In this document: piece by piece, positions 8,153 to 18,441 of the stretch
Numbering within the stretch: position 1 is the stretch's first letter
Layout: each line of letters opens with the position of its first letter
Origin: Gemmatimonas sp.
Lineage (GTDB): Bacteria; Gemmatimonadota; Gemmatimonadetes; Gemmatimonadales; Gemmatimonadaceae
Assembly (NCBI RefSeq): GCF_031426495.1
Contig: NZ_JANPLK010000049.1
Location: forward strand, 62,001 to 126,000
Length of the DNA stretch: 64,000 bases
Direction: 5' to 3'
Notes under the pieces: generated by a model
Seen by the model: the letters and a program-made list of their open reading frames with translations, nothing else
Told to the model about the DNA's origin: nothing
Database searches by the model: none
Translations under genes and position numbers: made by a program

Positions 8153-11100
8153 TCACAGTCCGAGCTCCAGCATGAACGTGAACGTCTTGAAAATTGGATA
8201 CGTGAAGTAGTCGACGCGATACGCGAACGGGTTGGAACCGCCGCCCGACACATCCGGATCATAACCGGAGTACTTGGTGGAGGTGAACAGATTACGACCG
8301 ACGATGCCAAGGCGTGCCGTGCGTCCATCACCCATGCCTACGCGCTTCACGAGCGAGGCCGGCAATTCGTAGTTCACGGCGAGTTCACGCAGACGCACGT
8401 AGCTGCCGCCTTCCACGAAGTAGTCGTTGGCGTCGAAGTTGTTGTAGAACGTGGCGTAGTACGTGGTCGGCTTCTTTTCGACTTCTGGCTTGCCGCGCTG
8501 GTCGAAAGCGGGGTCGCGCTGGTCGAAGAACGGCCACTGACGCGTGTAATTGTAGATGTCACCGCCCTGCACCCAGTTCACCACCGCCGTGACCGCGAAC
8601 TTCTTCCAGTTCATCTGGGTATTGAAGTTCAGATTGAAGTCGGGATTGACGTCGCCGATCTCAAACAGCGTGTTGCCCTTGGCGTCGGCGAACTTGAGCG
8701 GACGCTCTGCTGACGTGCGCCAGCCGGTCTTGGCGACGTAATAGCCTTCTTCGTTCTGCACGTAATCGGCCGCTGTGCCCGAGAGTCGCTTCGACGCGAT
8801 CATCTCGTTGACCTGCTCGGCCGAGCGGAGCCACCGGCTGCCGTACACGATACCGAACGGCTGTCCGGCGGCGAGACGGAAGATGGTGGTGTTGGCCACC
8901 GGTCCCACCAAGTACGGCGGCACGTCGAGGCTGCGCACGATCTGACGTGTGCGGTCACCGGCGACGTTCACACGCCACAGGAAGTCCTTCTTGCTGGCCA
9001 GCACCGCGCCGAGCAGGACTTCATGCGTCTTGCCGCCGAGCGAGCCGGCGTTGAGCCACTGACTCCGGAACCCTGTTGCCGCCGACACGGGCACGTTCAG
9101 GATCTGGTCGTCGGTGATCTTGCTGGAGTAGCTGTATTCGAAGGTGAAATTCTTGAGGAAGTTCACGTTCAAGCCGGCTTCGATCTCACGCGAGAACGCC
9201 GGACGGAGATTCGGGTTGCCAAGCGTGATCTTGACCGGGCTGCCCCCTTGAATGGCGAACTGCTCGTATTGCGCGTCGAACACTGGGCGAAGTCCTGCCT
9301 CACCGTAGGACATGCGGAGCTTGAGTTCGTCGACACCGGGAAGCTTGAAATCTTCCGATACGCGATAGGCGCCAGACAGACGTTTGAAGAGCCTCGAGCG
9401 CTGATCGGCCCCGAACAGCGAAGACTCGTCGCGACGAATGAGACCATCGACGATGAACTTGTCCTTGATGTCGAACGTGGTGATGGCGAAGAAGTTCTGG
9501 TTACGAATCGGCTGCGTATACGAGTCCGGGATGATCGGACTGTCGGGATCGCGCGAGGCGGCCGAGAACTCGGTCACGCGCGGCACCGTCAGCGACGAGG
9601 CGACGATACTCGTGCCGGTATTGTTCTGATCTTCATACACCCACGCCAACTTGGTGGTGTTGGTGAACCAGGACGTGGCCTTGGTGGCCGTCAGCGTGCT
9701 GCCGAGGTTGTAGGCCTTGGTCTGGTCGACATCGCTGGAAATGTTGCCCTTGTTGACCGTGCCCGTGGAGCCGATGTAGCCGAGCGGCGTGTAGCGGCGT
9801 AGTTCACGCGAGCCGCGATCGAAGTTCGTGTTGGCTTCGTACGTGAGCCACTGGAACGGGCGGTAGCGCACCTTGAGCGTGCCCGTAAAGCGGTTGCGGT
9901 CGTTCAGGTTCTGGATGTTCGACCAGTTGTACAGCGGGTTGGACACGTTGCCCGATGCCGGCGTTTGACGAATGGCGGCTTTGTACGGCGACCCGTTCGG
10001 GTTGTTCTCCAGCAGGTTGATGTTCGGCTCGAGGAAGCGGAGTCCGAAGAAGGCGTCGCCCGAGCTGTCATCGGCCGCGTCGGCCTTCGACTGGCCGAAG
10101 AACGCGCCCGTCTGCAGGTCGAGCTTGGGGTGCAGTTCGAGATCGAGGTTCATGCGAAAGTTCTGGCGGTTGAAGCCGCTGAGCAGATTCGCAATACCCT
10201 GATCCTTGGAGTTTTGAAACGATGCGTTGAAGTTCGACTTCTCGTTGCGCTGGCCGACCGAGATGTAGTTCGTCATGAACTGTCCCGAGCGGAACACTTC
10301 GCCGAGCTGGTCGAAGACCACCGGGTACGAATTGTCGGAAATCCGGTCGTCTTCTTGGATGCGATTGCCGTTCCCGTCGCGCGCGAACTCGCCTGACGCG
10401 GTGACTTTATACGGGTGCGAGAAGTTGTTCGGGATGGTTTTGCGGAGATCGTTGCTGCCGATCTCGTTGCGCACCGTCACGCTGGTCTGACCGGCGGCCA
10501 GGGTCGCGCCACGCTTGGTGAAGATCTGCACCACGCCGTTGGCCGCGTCGGAGCCATACAGCGAGCTCGCGGCCGCGCCCTTGATGACTTCGATGCGCTC
10601 GATGTCTTCGGAGTTGATGTCCGCGAGCGACAAGCGCGAGATCGTGCCGTCGACAATGATGAGCGGATCCTGGCTGCCCGTGAGCGACGTCGGACCACGG
10701 AGGCGGATACGCGGCGCGGAACCTGGCTCACCGTTCACCGCGGTCACGCTGGCGCCGGCCACGCGGCCGCTGAGTGCGCCGAGCGGAGAGGAGGCCGGCG
10801 CTTCTTTGATCTGTGCATTGTCGACAGCCGCCACGGCGAACGTGGTCTTCTTCTGCGACGTCGCTTCCGACACACCGGTCGTGACGATCGTTTCCAGATT
10901 GAGCACGTCCTTCTCGAGCTCGAAGTTCTGCTCACTGCGTCCGGCCGCGAGCGTGATCGAGCGGCGGATCGGCCGATAGCCGATAGTCCGCGCGAGGAGA
11001 CTGACCGGTCTGCTGGCACGCGCAGGATCGACCGTGAAGGAGTAACGTCCTTGCTGATCGGTGACGGCCCCGGCCGACAGCTCTGTAATGCCGACCTGCG

Positions 11101-11239
11101 TCCCACCCAACGGTTGACCGTTCGAGGTGACGCGACCCGTGATGGTCATCGTCGCCTGTGCTTGCGCGGCGTCGGGTTTCAGTAAGAAGATCAATGAGGC
11201 GGCGGCGGCGGCGATGAACCGACGCGAAACATGTTGCAT
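8153..11239 (-). CDS. SusC/RagA-family TonB-dependent outer-membrane transporter
   Basis: The ATG at 11239 follows an AGGAG site and a signal peptide, giving 1028 residues. Residues about 30-110 are a CarboxypepD_reg-like domain (ITGRVTSNGQPLGG, VTDQQGRYSF). Next comes a TonB plug (PRIRLRGPTSLTGSQDPLIIVDG, IEVIKGAAASSLYGSDAANGVV) and then a long beta-barrel ending in an aromatic/Leu terminus. With the SusD partner it should import an oligomeric nutrient using TonB energy. The promoter region is shared with a divergent plug-only gene and contains CCAAG/CTTGG palindromes. Confidence 0.92.
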   Translation of the reverse strand: MQHVSRRFIAAAAASLIFLLKPDAAQAQATMTITGRVTSNGQPLGGTQVGITELSAGAVTDQQGRYSFTVDPARASRPVSLLARTIGYRPIRRSITLAAGRSEQNFELEKDVLNLETIVTTGVSEATSQKKTTFAVAAVDNAQIKEAPASSPLGALSGRVAGASVTAVNGEPGSAPRIRLRGPTSLTGSQDPLIIVDGTISRLSLADINSEDIERIEVIKGAAASSLYGSDAANGVVQIFTKRGATLAAGQTSVTVRNEIGSNDLRKTIPNNFSHPYKVTASGEFARDGNGNRIQEDDRISDNSYPVVFDQLGEVFRSGQFMTNYISVGQRNEKSNFNASFQNSKDQGIANLLSGFNRQNFRMNLDLELHPKLDLQTGAFFGQSKADAADDSSGDAFFGLRFLEPNINLLENNPNGSPYKAAIRQTPASGNVSNPLYNWSNIQNLNDRNRFTGTLKVRYRPFQWLTYEANTNFDRGSRELRRYTPLGYIGSTGTVNKGNISSDVDQTKAYNLGSTLTATKATSWFTNTTKLAWVYEDQNNTGTSIVASSLTVPRVTEFSAASRDPDSPIIPDSYTQPIRNQNFFAITTFDIKDKFIVDGLIRRDESSLFGADQRSRLFKRLSGAYRVSEDFKLPGVDELKLRMSYGEAGLRPVFDAQYEQFAIQGGSPVKITLGNPNLRPAFSREIEAGLNVNFLKNFTFEYSYSSKITDDQILNVPVSAATGFRSQWLNAGSLGGKTHEVLLGAVLASKKDFLWRVNVAGDRTRQIVRSLDVPPYLVGPVANTTIFRLAAGQPFGIVYGSRWLRSAEQVNEMIASKRLSGTAADYVQNEEGYYVAKTGWRTSAERPLKFADAKGNTLFEIGDVNPDFNLNFNTQMNWKKFAVTAVVNWVQGGDIYNYTRQWPFFDQRDPAFDQRGKPEVEKKPTTYYATFYNNFDANDYFVEGGSYVRLRELAVNYELPASLVKRVGMGDGRTARLGIVGRNLFTSTKYSGYDPDVSGGGSNPFAYRVDYFTYPIFKTFTFMLELGL

Positions 11240-11292
11240 TCGTGCTCCTGGCCTTGGGAGTTTGTCCCGGTGGAGTGCGGCTTGTCGCCGTA

Positions 11293-11390
11293 CCAAGTCG
11301 CTTGGACCCATGTTGCTATGTTAACCACGAACGTCACACTCTCGTCACCATTTGTCGACCTTTTTGTGGGACCAAGTGTATAAACTTGGT
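11293..11390. promoter_or_regulatory. Divergent promoter region with CCAAG/CTTGG palindromes
   Basis: Between susC and the plug-only gene lie CCAAG-TCG-CTTGG (11293-11305) and ACCAAGT-N6-ACTTGGT (11371-11390). A half-like GGGACCAACT lies just before the plug-only ATG. The repeated words suggest operator sites for a regulator of one or both genes. The two palindromes have different spacers (3 and 8 bp between the CCAAG/CTTGG arms), which weakens the case for a single binding protein. Confidence 0.4.
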
Positions 11391-11415
11391 TCGACACCCC
11401 AATCTGGGACCAACT

Positions 11416-12246
11416 ATGTCGGCTTTCCGACCCGCTTCCGCCCGTCGCACGCTATGGTTGTGCTCGCTTCGCTGCCCACGCGTGATCACGTGCTGCGTGG
11501 CGCTCGCCCTCCTGTCGACGCCCCTCGTCGCGCAGACCGGCAACCAAGCGGCAACCCTGCGCGGCCGGATCCTTGATGCCGTCTCCGGCGCGCCGCTTGT
11601 CGGAGCCACCGTGGCGGCGACCACCACCGGCGCGAGCGTGCAGACGGACTCAGCCGGACGGTATCGGATCGATGGCTTGAAAGTTGGAATTCACCGTTTT
11701 TTGGTGAGCGCGGCGGGGTACAGCCGGGGGTCGGTCACGCTCGCGTTCGCGCCACGCGAAGTAATGGAGCGCGATCTCGAGCTCGATCCGGTGGGACGCA
11801 CGCTCTCGGCGGAGGACAGCGCCAAGGCGCAGGTGCTTCCCACGGTTCCCGTCACGGCGCCGATGTCGGCCGGACGGCGGTTCGACGACTTCGAGCGCCG
11901 TCGCACCACGGGGCGTGGGCAGTACCTCACACGCACTCAGCTCGAAGAGGGGCATTTCAGCACCCTGCAAGATGCCATGCGACCGCTGCGCGGCGTGCGC
12001 TACTCCTGCGCCGGTTCGACCTGCCTTGTGCAGATGGCCCGTGCCCCGTTGGGCTGCTCACCCGACTACGTGGTGGACGAGCGCGTGGACAACATGTTCG
12101 GGCCACTGGTGCCGGTGCGCGACATTCAGGCGATCGAGGTCTACACGGGCGCGAGTGACGTGCCGGGCGAGTTCGCCGGCACCAACGCCGGTTGCGGCGT
12201 GATCGTCATCTGGACCGCGAACGGTCGCGCGGCGAAGCGGAAGTAG
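11416..12246 (+). CDS. Secreted CarboxypepD_reg + TonB plug-only protein (no barrel)
   Basis: The 276-residue protein has an N-terminal signal sequence ending near LVAQ. A carboxypeptidase-regulatory-like beta-sandwich follows (residues about 45-130; LRGRILDAVSGAPLVGATV, TDSAGRYRIDG). A TonB-receptor plug-like segment spans about 160-270 (ALEEGHFSTLQDAMRPLRGVRYSC in outline, then DIQAIEVYTG). It stops right after GCGVIVIWT, where a transporter would continue into the barrel. Cys residues sit at YSC, STC, LGC and GCG. It is probably a periplasmic or surface domain, not a transporter. The start ATG 11416 is chosen because longer forms lack a signal peptide. Confidence 0.75.
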   Translation: MSAFRPASARRTLWLCSLRCPRVITCCVALALLSTPLVAQTGNQAATLRGRILDAVSGAPLVGATVAATTTGASVQTDSAGRYRIDGLKVGIHRFLVSAAGYSRGSVTLAFAPREVMERDLELDPVGRTLSAEDSAKAQVLPTVPVTAPMSAGRRFDDFERRRTTGRGQYLTRTQLEEGHFSTLQDAMRPLRGVRYSCAGSTCLVQMARAPLGCSPDYVVDERVDNMFGPLVPVRDIQAIEVYTGASDVPGEFAGTNAGCGVIVIWTANGRAAKRK

Positions 12247-12247
12247 G

Positions 12248-13399
<1,152 letters not shown>

Positions 13400-13587
13400 T
13401 CTCGCGCGGGTCGTACGGTGAATGATTTTGCGTTCACAGAGTCCCGCAGAGTCCGTCACACACCGCCGGTCTCAGCTTTGAGCGGAGCGAGCATTGTATA
13501 CCCCAATCTTGCGATTCCGCACATTTGACGTAGCGTCTAAAGCTTCGCTCCCTCAGTTCGCCCACCTGTGGATGTAGTGGAGGATTT

Positions 13588-14238
13588 ATGACGACTAGCA
13601 CTCGATCCCCGGCTCACTGGTTTTTCTTGGTGGGCGCCGCACTCTCAATCACCGCATCGTGTTCACCGGCGGATCCGGCGGCGCCGAGCGTGGATGACGC
13701 CGCATCGGCCACCGACGTTGCGCCAGCTGCCTCGCGCCTCGGCGCCGACGTGTCCAAGTCGCTCGCAGCACTGCGTAGCGCCACGGCGGGCTTTCACGAC
13801 GTGAACGTGGCCATCGCGGCTGGATACGCAAACCCCTCAGGTATTCCCTGCGTAGACAGTCCGCAAGGCACGATGGGCGTGCATGTCGTGAAGGCATCGC
13901 TACTGGATCAGGCAGTGACACCGAATGCACCGGAACTCCTGCTCTACCTACCGAAAGCCAACGGCGGCTTCAAGCTCGTCGCCGTCGAATATCTGGTACC
14001 AGTGCTCGTGCGCAACCTTTCGACCGGGGTCGTGTCGCCGTGGTTTGCGATGACTCCGTGGGGCGCCGGCTACGCGGTAGTTACACCGCGGCCATCGGTG
14101 TTCGGCGAGGCGTTCGAGGGTCCCATGCCGGGCCATGAACCTGGGATGCCGTGGCACTACGACAAGCATGTGTGGCTCTGGAACACGAATCCCAATGGGA
14201 TGTTCAGCCAGTGGAATCCGTCGATTGCCTGCCCCTGA
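13588..14238 (+). CDS. Hypothetical lipoprotein
   Basis: A GGAGG site precedes ATG 13588. The 216-residue product has a lipobox (ITASC followed by S), a low-complexity Ala/Asp linker, and then a conserved-looking domain with GYANPSGIPC, MGVHVVKASLLD, PELLLYLPKANGGFKLVAVEYLVP and a C-terminal WLWNTNPNGMFSQWNPSIAC. Two cysteines in the domain could form a disulfide. I recognise the pattern from uncharacterised bacterial secreted proteins, but no function is known to me. A terminator hairpin follows at 14296. Confidence 0.75.
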   Translation: MTTSTRSPAHWFFLVGAALSITASCSPADPAAPSVDDAASATDVAPAASRLGADVSKSLAALRSATAGFHDVNVAIAAGYANPSGIPCVDSPQGTMGVHVVKASLLDQAVTPNAPELLLYLPKANGGFKLVAVEYLVPVLVRNLSTGVVSPWFAMTPWGAGYAVVTPRPSVFGEAFEGPMPGHEPGMPWHYDKHVWLWNTNPNGMFSQWNPSIACP

Positions 14239-14295
14239 CGCACGATGTCTTTTGCTCGCGACTTGAGCGGGACAATGTCTTCACGCGGGAAGGAA

Positions 14296-14332
14296 CACCG
14301 GTCGTCGTGAGCAGGACTCACGCCGACCGGTG
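14296..14332. terminator. Convergent hairpin terminator
   Basis: Arms CACCGGTCGTCGTGAG (14296-14311) and CTCACGCCGACCGGTG (14317-14332) pair with one mismatch around a 5-nt loop. The hairpin lies between the lipoprotein stop (14238, plus strand) and the MATE gene stop (14366, minus strand). ATTCTT follows on the plus strand. It can serve both genes. Confidence 0.7.
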
Positions 14333-14365
14333 ATTCTTCGTCGAGAACTCGACAAACACATTATT

Positions 14366-15796
14366 TCACCGAAGGTTCGAGGTTGTGTCCGTCACCTCGA
14401 TCGCTTTCCACTTGCCCTGTTCGAAACGCCACACGCTGAGCGCACATCGCAGTGCGTGGCCCAGCACGATCGCCAACCAGATGTCGCGGGGCAGCAACGG
14501 CCGCGTGGCCTGCAGCGCCGTGAGCATGCCGATCGGAAGCGCGAACTGCGACACGAGCGTGATGAACAGCGGACTACGCGTATCGCCCGTGCCCTGGAGT
14601 CCGCCCGTGAAGGTGAGCGCAACGGTGATGAAGAGGCCCGACACGCTCAGATACGCCAACAGCTCGGTGCCGATCCGCACGGTGTCGGGCTGCGTGAGGC
14701 CGAACAGTCCGAGCAGCACCCCTGGAATCGTGAGGAACAGGATCCCCACCACCACGGCGATCACGAGCCCCATGCGGGCCGCCTGCCACACCGCCTGTCG
14801 GCTGCGCTCCGGCTGCTTGGCACCAAGATTCTGCCCCGCAATGGCCGCCGCCGCGCCCATGAGTCCGACCGAAGTCCAGGTGACGAGGGAGAACAGCTGT
14901 GAGTATCCGACGGCGTACGACGCCTGTGCTTCGGCGCTCATGCTAGTGGCGCCGATAAAGCGCAGCAGCATCACGCCGGCGATGTTCATGGCGATGCCCT
15001 GCAACCCGGTGGGCAATCCGAAGCGGAAGAGCGCGCGGATGATCTCCCAGTCGGGCTTCCAGCTCACGTGGCGGAAGTCGATGACCCAGCTGCCGTTGAA
15101 CAGCTTGTAGATCGCGTACGCCCCCACGAGGCCGCTCGACAACACCGTGCCCATCGCGGCCCCGCGCGTGCCGAAGGCCGGCACGGGTCCAAAGCCGCGA
15201 ATGAACAGCACGTTGAAGACGATGTTGCCGATGGTGACGGCGAGACCAAGCTTGAGCGGCGTGCGCGAGTCACCGGCCGAGCGCAGCGCGCCACCCAGCA
15301 TGAAGAACAGCATCATGCCGAAGCCGAACACGAACATGATGCGCAGGAACGGCAGCGACTCCTTGAGCACCGCCGGCGTGGCGTTCACGAGACCAAGCAA
15401 CCACGGCGCGGCGAAGTACCCGATGGGCGCCAGCACCCCGACGGACATGACCACCGCCAGCAGGAACGCCTGCGACGCGGCGCGATTCACACCAGCCTCA
15501 TCTCCGGCACCGGCAAAGCGCGCAATGAGCACCCCCATGCCGCTGAACAACGACGCCAGAAAGACCATCACCACGAGAAAGATTTGCAGACCAACACCAA
15601 TACCCGCGTTGCCGGCGAAGCCCACGAAGTGACCGACCATGGCGTGGTCGATCATGCCTTGCAGTCCGCCGATCATGTTCTGCAACACGGTCGGCCAGGC
15701 CATGCGCCACATAGCCGGGCCGATCGGTCCATCGATGATGGACCGATCCAGCTTACGCGCGGACGTGGTGGAACTAGCCAACGAGCGCCGGCTCAC
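14366..15796 (-). CDS. MATE family efflux transporter
   Basis: The 476-residue protein has twelve hydrophobic segments in two six-helix halves. It opens with GPIGPAMWRMAWPTVLQNMIGGLQ, a typical MATE first helix in outline, with further helices such as IFLVVMVFLASLFSGMGVLIARF. It would export drugs or organic cations by ion antiport across the inner membrane. The GTG start at 15796 lies inside the last 23 bp of paaZ, so it is the distal gene of the paaG-Z operon. A later in-frame ATG would cut into the first helix region. A role in exporting pathway by-products is an inference from position only. Confidence 0.88.
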   Translation of the reverse strand: MSRRSLASSTTSARKLDRSIIDGPIGPAMWRMAWPTVLQNMIGGLQGMIDHAMVGHFVGFAGNAGIGVGLQIFLVVMVFLASLFSGMGVLIARFAGAGDEAGVNRAASQAFLLAVVMSVGVLAPIGYFAAPWLLGLVNATPAVLKESLPFLRIMFVFGFGMMLFFMLGGALRSAGDSRTPLKLGLAVTIGNIVFNVLFIRGFGPVPAFGTRGAAMGTVLSSGLVGAYAIYKLFNGSWVIDFRHVSWKPDWEIIRALFRFGLPTGLQGIAMNIAGVMLLRFIGATSMSAEAQASYAVGYSQLFSLVTWTSVGLMGAAAAIAGQNLGAKQPERSRQAVWQAARMGLVIAVVVGILFLTIPGVLLGLFGLTQPDTVRIGTELLAYLSVSGLFITVALTFTGGLQGTGDTRSPLFITLVSQFALPIGMLTALQATRPLLPRDIWLAIVLGHALRCALSVWRFEQGKWKAIEVTDTTSNLR

Positions 15797-17831
15797 TCCG
15801 GCGCACGAGCGTGAGGATCGAGTATACCGCGACCGCCTCGCTCTCCTGATTCATCACCTCCACATCCCACTCCACGACGCCCTGCGGAATGGTGCCCTCC
15901 GGCGTGTCCTTCGCCGTCTTCTGCTTCACCGTGAGGCGCACGTGAATGGTGTCTCCCGGATACACCGGCTTGGTAAAGCGCAGCTTTTCCATGCCGTAGT
16001 TCGCCAGTACGGGGCCCAACGCCGGCTCCACAAACAAGCCGGCCGCCGCCGATACGATGAAGTACCCGTGCGCCACCCGCCCTTCGAAGACGCCGTTGCT
16101 GCGCGCGTCATCGTCGTTCATGTGCGCGTAGAACGTGTCGCCGCTGAGATTGGCGAACGCTTCGATGTCACCGAGCGTGATCGTGCGCGATTTCGTGATC
16201 AGGGTGTCGCCGATCTCGAGCTCGTCGAACGTCTTGCGGAACGGATGCACCGTGTCGGCATGCTCGTCCGCGCCCTTCGTCCACTCGCGCGTGATCGCCG
16301 TGATCATGCTGGGGCTGCCCTGCAACGCCACGCGCTGCATGTAGTGCGTCACGCCGCGCGCGCCGCCCATTTCCTCGCCACCACCCGCCCGTCCCGGTCC
16401 GCCGTGCACCAGCTGCGGCAGCGGTGATCCGTGCCCAGTGCTTTCCTTTGCGCTCGTGCGATCGAGCACGAGCATGCGGCCGTGAAAGGCAGCCGCTCCG
16501 AGAATGATGTCGCGCGCCACCTTCGGATCGGCGGTCACCAGCGAGCCCACCAGCGAGCCCTTGCCCAGGCGCGCCAACTGCACGGCTTCCTCGATCGAGT
16601 GATACGGCATGACCGTGTTCACTGGACCGAACGCTTCGATGTCGTGCGCTTCGAGACGCGTGAGCGGATTGTCGCACACCATCAGCATCGGCGCGAAGAA
16701 TGCGCCCTTCTCACGGTCAGCACCGACCACGTCGAAGTCGCCGCCACCGAACACCAACTCCGCGCCATGCCGAATCATCTCGGCGGCGGAACGCACCGCA
16801 TTGACCTGCGCGCGACTAGCGAGCGGGCCCATGCGCACCCCCTCGGCCGTCGGTGCGCCAATGGTCGTAGACGCGAGCCGCTTCGAGAGGGCCTTGATCA
16901 CGTCTTCCTCCAGACCGGCGGGCACGATCGACCGACGGATCGCGGTGCACTTCTGACCCGCCTTCGTGGTCATTTCGCGCGTGACTTCCTTGATGAACAG
17001 GTCGAACTCTTCGGTGCCCGGTACCGCATCGGGGCCAAGAATCGAGCAGTTGAGCGAGTCGGCTTCCATGTTGAAGCGCACGGAATTCTTCACCACCGCC
17101 GCGCCGCTCTTGAGCTTCTGGCCAGTAGCCGCCGACCCGGTAAACGCGACGACGTCCTGCTCTTCGAGATGATCGAGCATGTCGCCGGCACTGCCGCACA
17201 CGAGCTGAATGGCACCATCAGGGAGAATGCCGGTGTCCACGATGGTGCGGAACACCGCTTCGGCCAGATGACTGCCCGCCGTGGCCGGCTTCACGATGCA
17301 CGGCACACCGGCCAACAGCGCTGGGGCGAGCTTCTCGAGCATGCCCCACACCGGGAAGTTGAACGCGTTGATGTGCACCGCCACGCCTTCGATGGGCACC
17401 AAGATGTGCCGCCCCACGAACGTGCCGTTTTTCGACAGCGGCTCGGTGGGGCCTTCCACGTGGAAGCACTCGTTGGGAAACTCGCGGCGTCCACGACTGG
17501 AATAGGCGAAGAAGGTGCCGATGCCACCTTCGATATCGACCCACGAATCGGTCTTCGTCGCACCGGTGAGATACGACAGCGCGTAGAAGTCGTCCTTGCG
17601 CTCCATCAGCACCTTGGCGATCGCCTTCAGCATCGCCGCGCGCTGATGGAACGTGAGCGCGCGCATCTTCGGGCCGCCCACCGAGCGGGCGTAGTGCATC
17701 ATGGCCTTGAAATCGAGGCCGTCGCTGGACGACTCGCCGATCTTCTCACCGGTCACGGCGTCGAACAGGTCCGCCTTGCGGCCGGTGCCTTCGACCCACT
17801 GACCCATCGCATAGTTCTTGAGCAGGTACAT
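15774..17831 (-). CDS. paaZ: PaaZ: oxepin-CoA hydrolase / 3-oxo-5,6-dehydrosuberyl-CoA semialdehyde dehydrogenase
   Basis: This bifunctional 685-residue enzyme opens the oxepin-CoA ring and oxidises the aldehyde product. The N-terminal aldehyde dehydrogenase domain (about 1-520) carries Glu256 (NMEADSLN) and Cys295 (KAGQKCTA), the same spacing as known PaaZ. The C-terminal MaoC-type hydratase (about 550-685) has GDTFYAH with Asp565 and His570 plus GRVAHGYF. The ATG at 17831 overlaps the paaY stop (TGATG); a GTG sits one codon earlier. Both active sites look intact. The paa neighbourhood makes the assignment firm. Confidence 0.95.
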   Translation of the reverse strand: MYLLKNYAMGQWVEGTGRKADLFDAVTGEKIGESSSDGLDFKAMMHYARSVGGPKMRALTFHQRAAMLKAIAKVLMERKDDFYALSYLTGATKTDSWVDIEGGIGTFFAYSSRGRREFPNECFHVEGPTEPLSKNGTFVGRHILVPIEGVAVHINAFNFPVWGMLEKLAPALLAGVPCIVKPATAGSHLAEAVFRTIVDTGILPDGAIQLVCGSAGDMLDHLEEQDVVAFTGSAATGQKLKSGAAVVKNSVRFNMEADSLNCSILGPDAVPGTEEFDLFIKEVTREMTTKAGQKCTAIRRSIVPAGLEEDVIKALSKRLASTTIGAPTAEGVRMGPLASRAQVNAVRSAAEMIRHGAELVFGGGDFDVVGADREKGAFFAPMLMVCDNPLTRLEAHDIEAFGPVNTVMPYHSIEEAVQLARLGKGSLVGSLVTADPKVARDIILGAAAFHGRMLVLDRTSAKESTGHGSPLPQLVHGGPGRAGGGEEMGGARGVTHYMQRVALQGSPSMITAITREWTKGADEHADTVHPFRKTFDELEIGDTLITKSRTITLGDIEAFANLSGDTFYAHMNDDDARSNGVFEGRVAHGYFIVSAAAGLFVEPALGPVLANYGMEKLRFTKPVYPGDTIHVRLTVKQKTAKDTPEGTIPQGVVEWDVEVMNQESEAVAVYSILTLVRRSEPALVG

Positions 17832-18436
17832 CACGTAGTTCCTCCCTCGCGGGTGTCCTTCCAGTTCTTCAACACGCTCGATTGCGTGGGGCGATCAACG
17901 GGGATTTCGCGGAGCGGCTCGACCGCGCGCCAACTCGCGCGCATCGCCGCCGGCAACTGCTGATACAACTGTGTGCCCGACGTCTTCCACTCCAGCATGT
18001 CGTCGGTCACGTCCTTCACGATCTTGGCCGGATTCCCCACCACCACTTTGCGCGGCGGAATCTCCATGCCGGTCGGCACGAAGCAGAGCGCACCGACCAC
18101 GCACCCCGCACCAACCACGGCGTTGTCCATGATCACCGCGTTCATGCCGATCAGGGCGTTCGCACCGATGTGCGCGCCATGCACGATGGCGCCATGTCCG
18201 ATGTGCGCGCTGGCCTCGAGCCGCACGACCACACCCGGGAACATGTGAATCGTGCAATTCTCCTGCACGTTGCAGCCGTCCTCGATCACGATGCCGCCCC
18301 AGTCGCCACGAATGGCGGCACCGGGTCCGACATATACGTCACGACCGATGGTCACGTTGCCGGTAACCGACGCCTGCGGATGCACGAATGCCGATTCATG
18401 CACCACCGGGATGAAGCCGTCAAACGCGTAAATCAC
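17831..18436 (-). CDS. paaY: PaaY-like hexapeptide-repeat thioesterase
   Basis: The 201-residue protein has left-handed beta-helix hexapeptide repeats (VTGNVTIGRDVYVGPG, IGHGAIVHGAHIGANALIG) and metal-ligand histidines in the gamma-carbonic-anhydrase style. In paa clusters PaaY is a thioesterase that removes dead-end CoA adducts. GTG 18436, 5 bp after the paaJ stop, gives the expected VIYAFDGFIPVVHESAFVHP start; upstream frame extension inside paaJ is a shadow. A plain gamma-carbonic-anhydrase-like protein is the alternative, but the operon favours PaaY. Confidence 0.87.
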   Translation of the reverse strand: MIYAFDGFIPVVHESAFVHPQASVTGNVTIGRDVYVGPGAAIRGDWGGIVIEDGCNVQENCTIHMFPGVVVRLEASAHIGHGAIVHGAHIGANALIGMNAVIMDNAVVGAGCVVGALCFVPTGMEIPPRKVVVGNPAKIVKDVTDDMLEWKTSGTQLYQQLPAAMRASWRAVEPLREIPVDRPTQSSVLKNWKDTREGGTT

Positions 18437-18441
18437 GGCGG

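Noticed and set aside
16431..17963. 510-codon open frame opposite paaZ
   Set aside because: Its translation is low-complexity Arg/His-rich shadow; paaZ has both catalytic domains intact.
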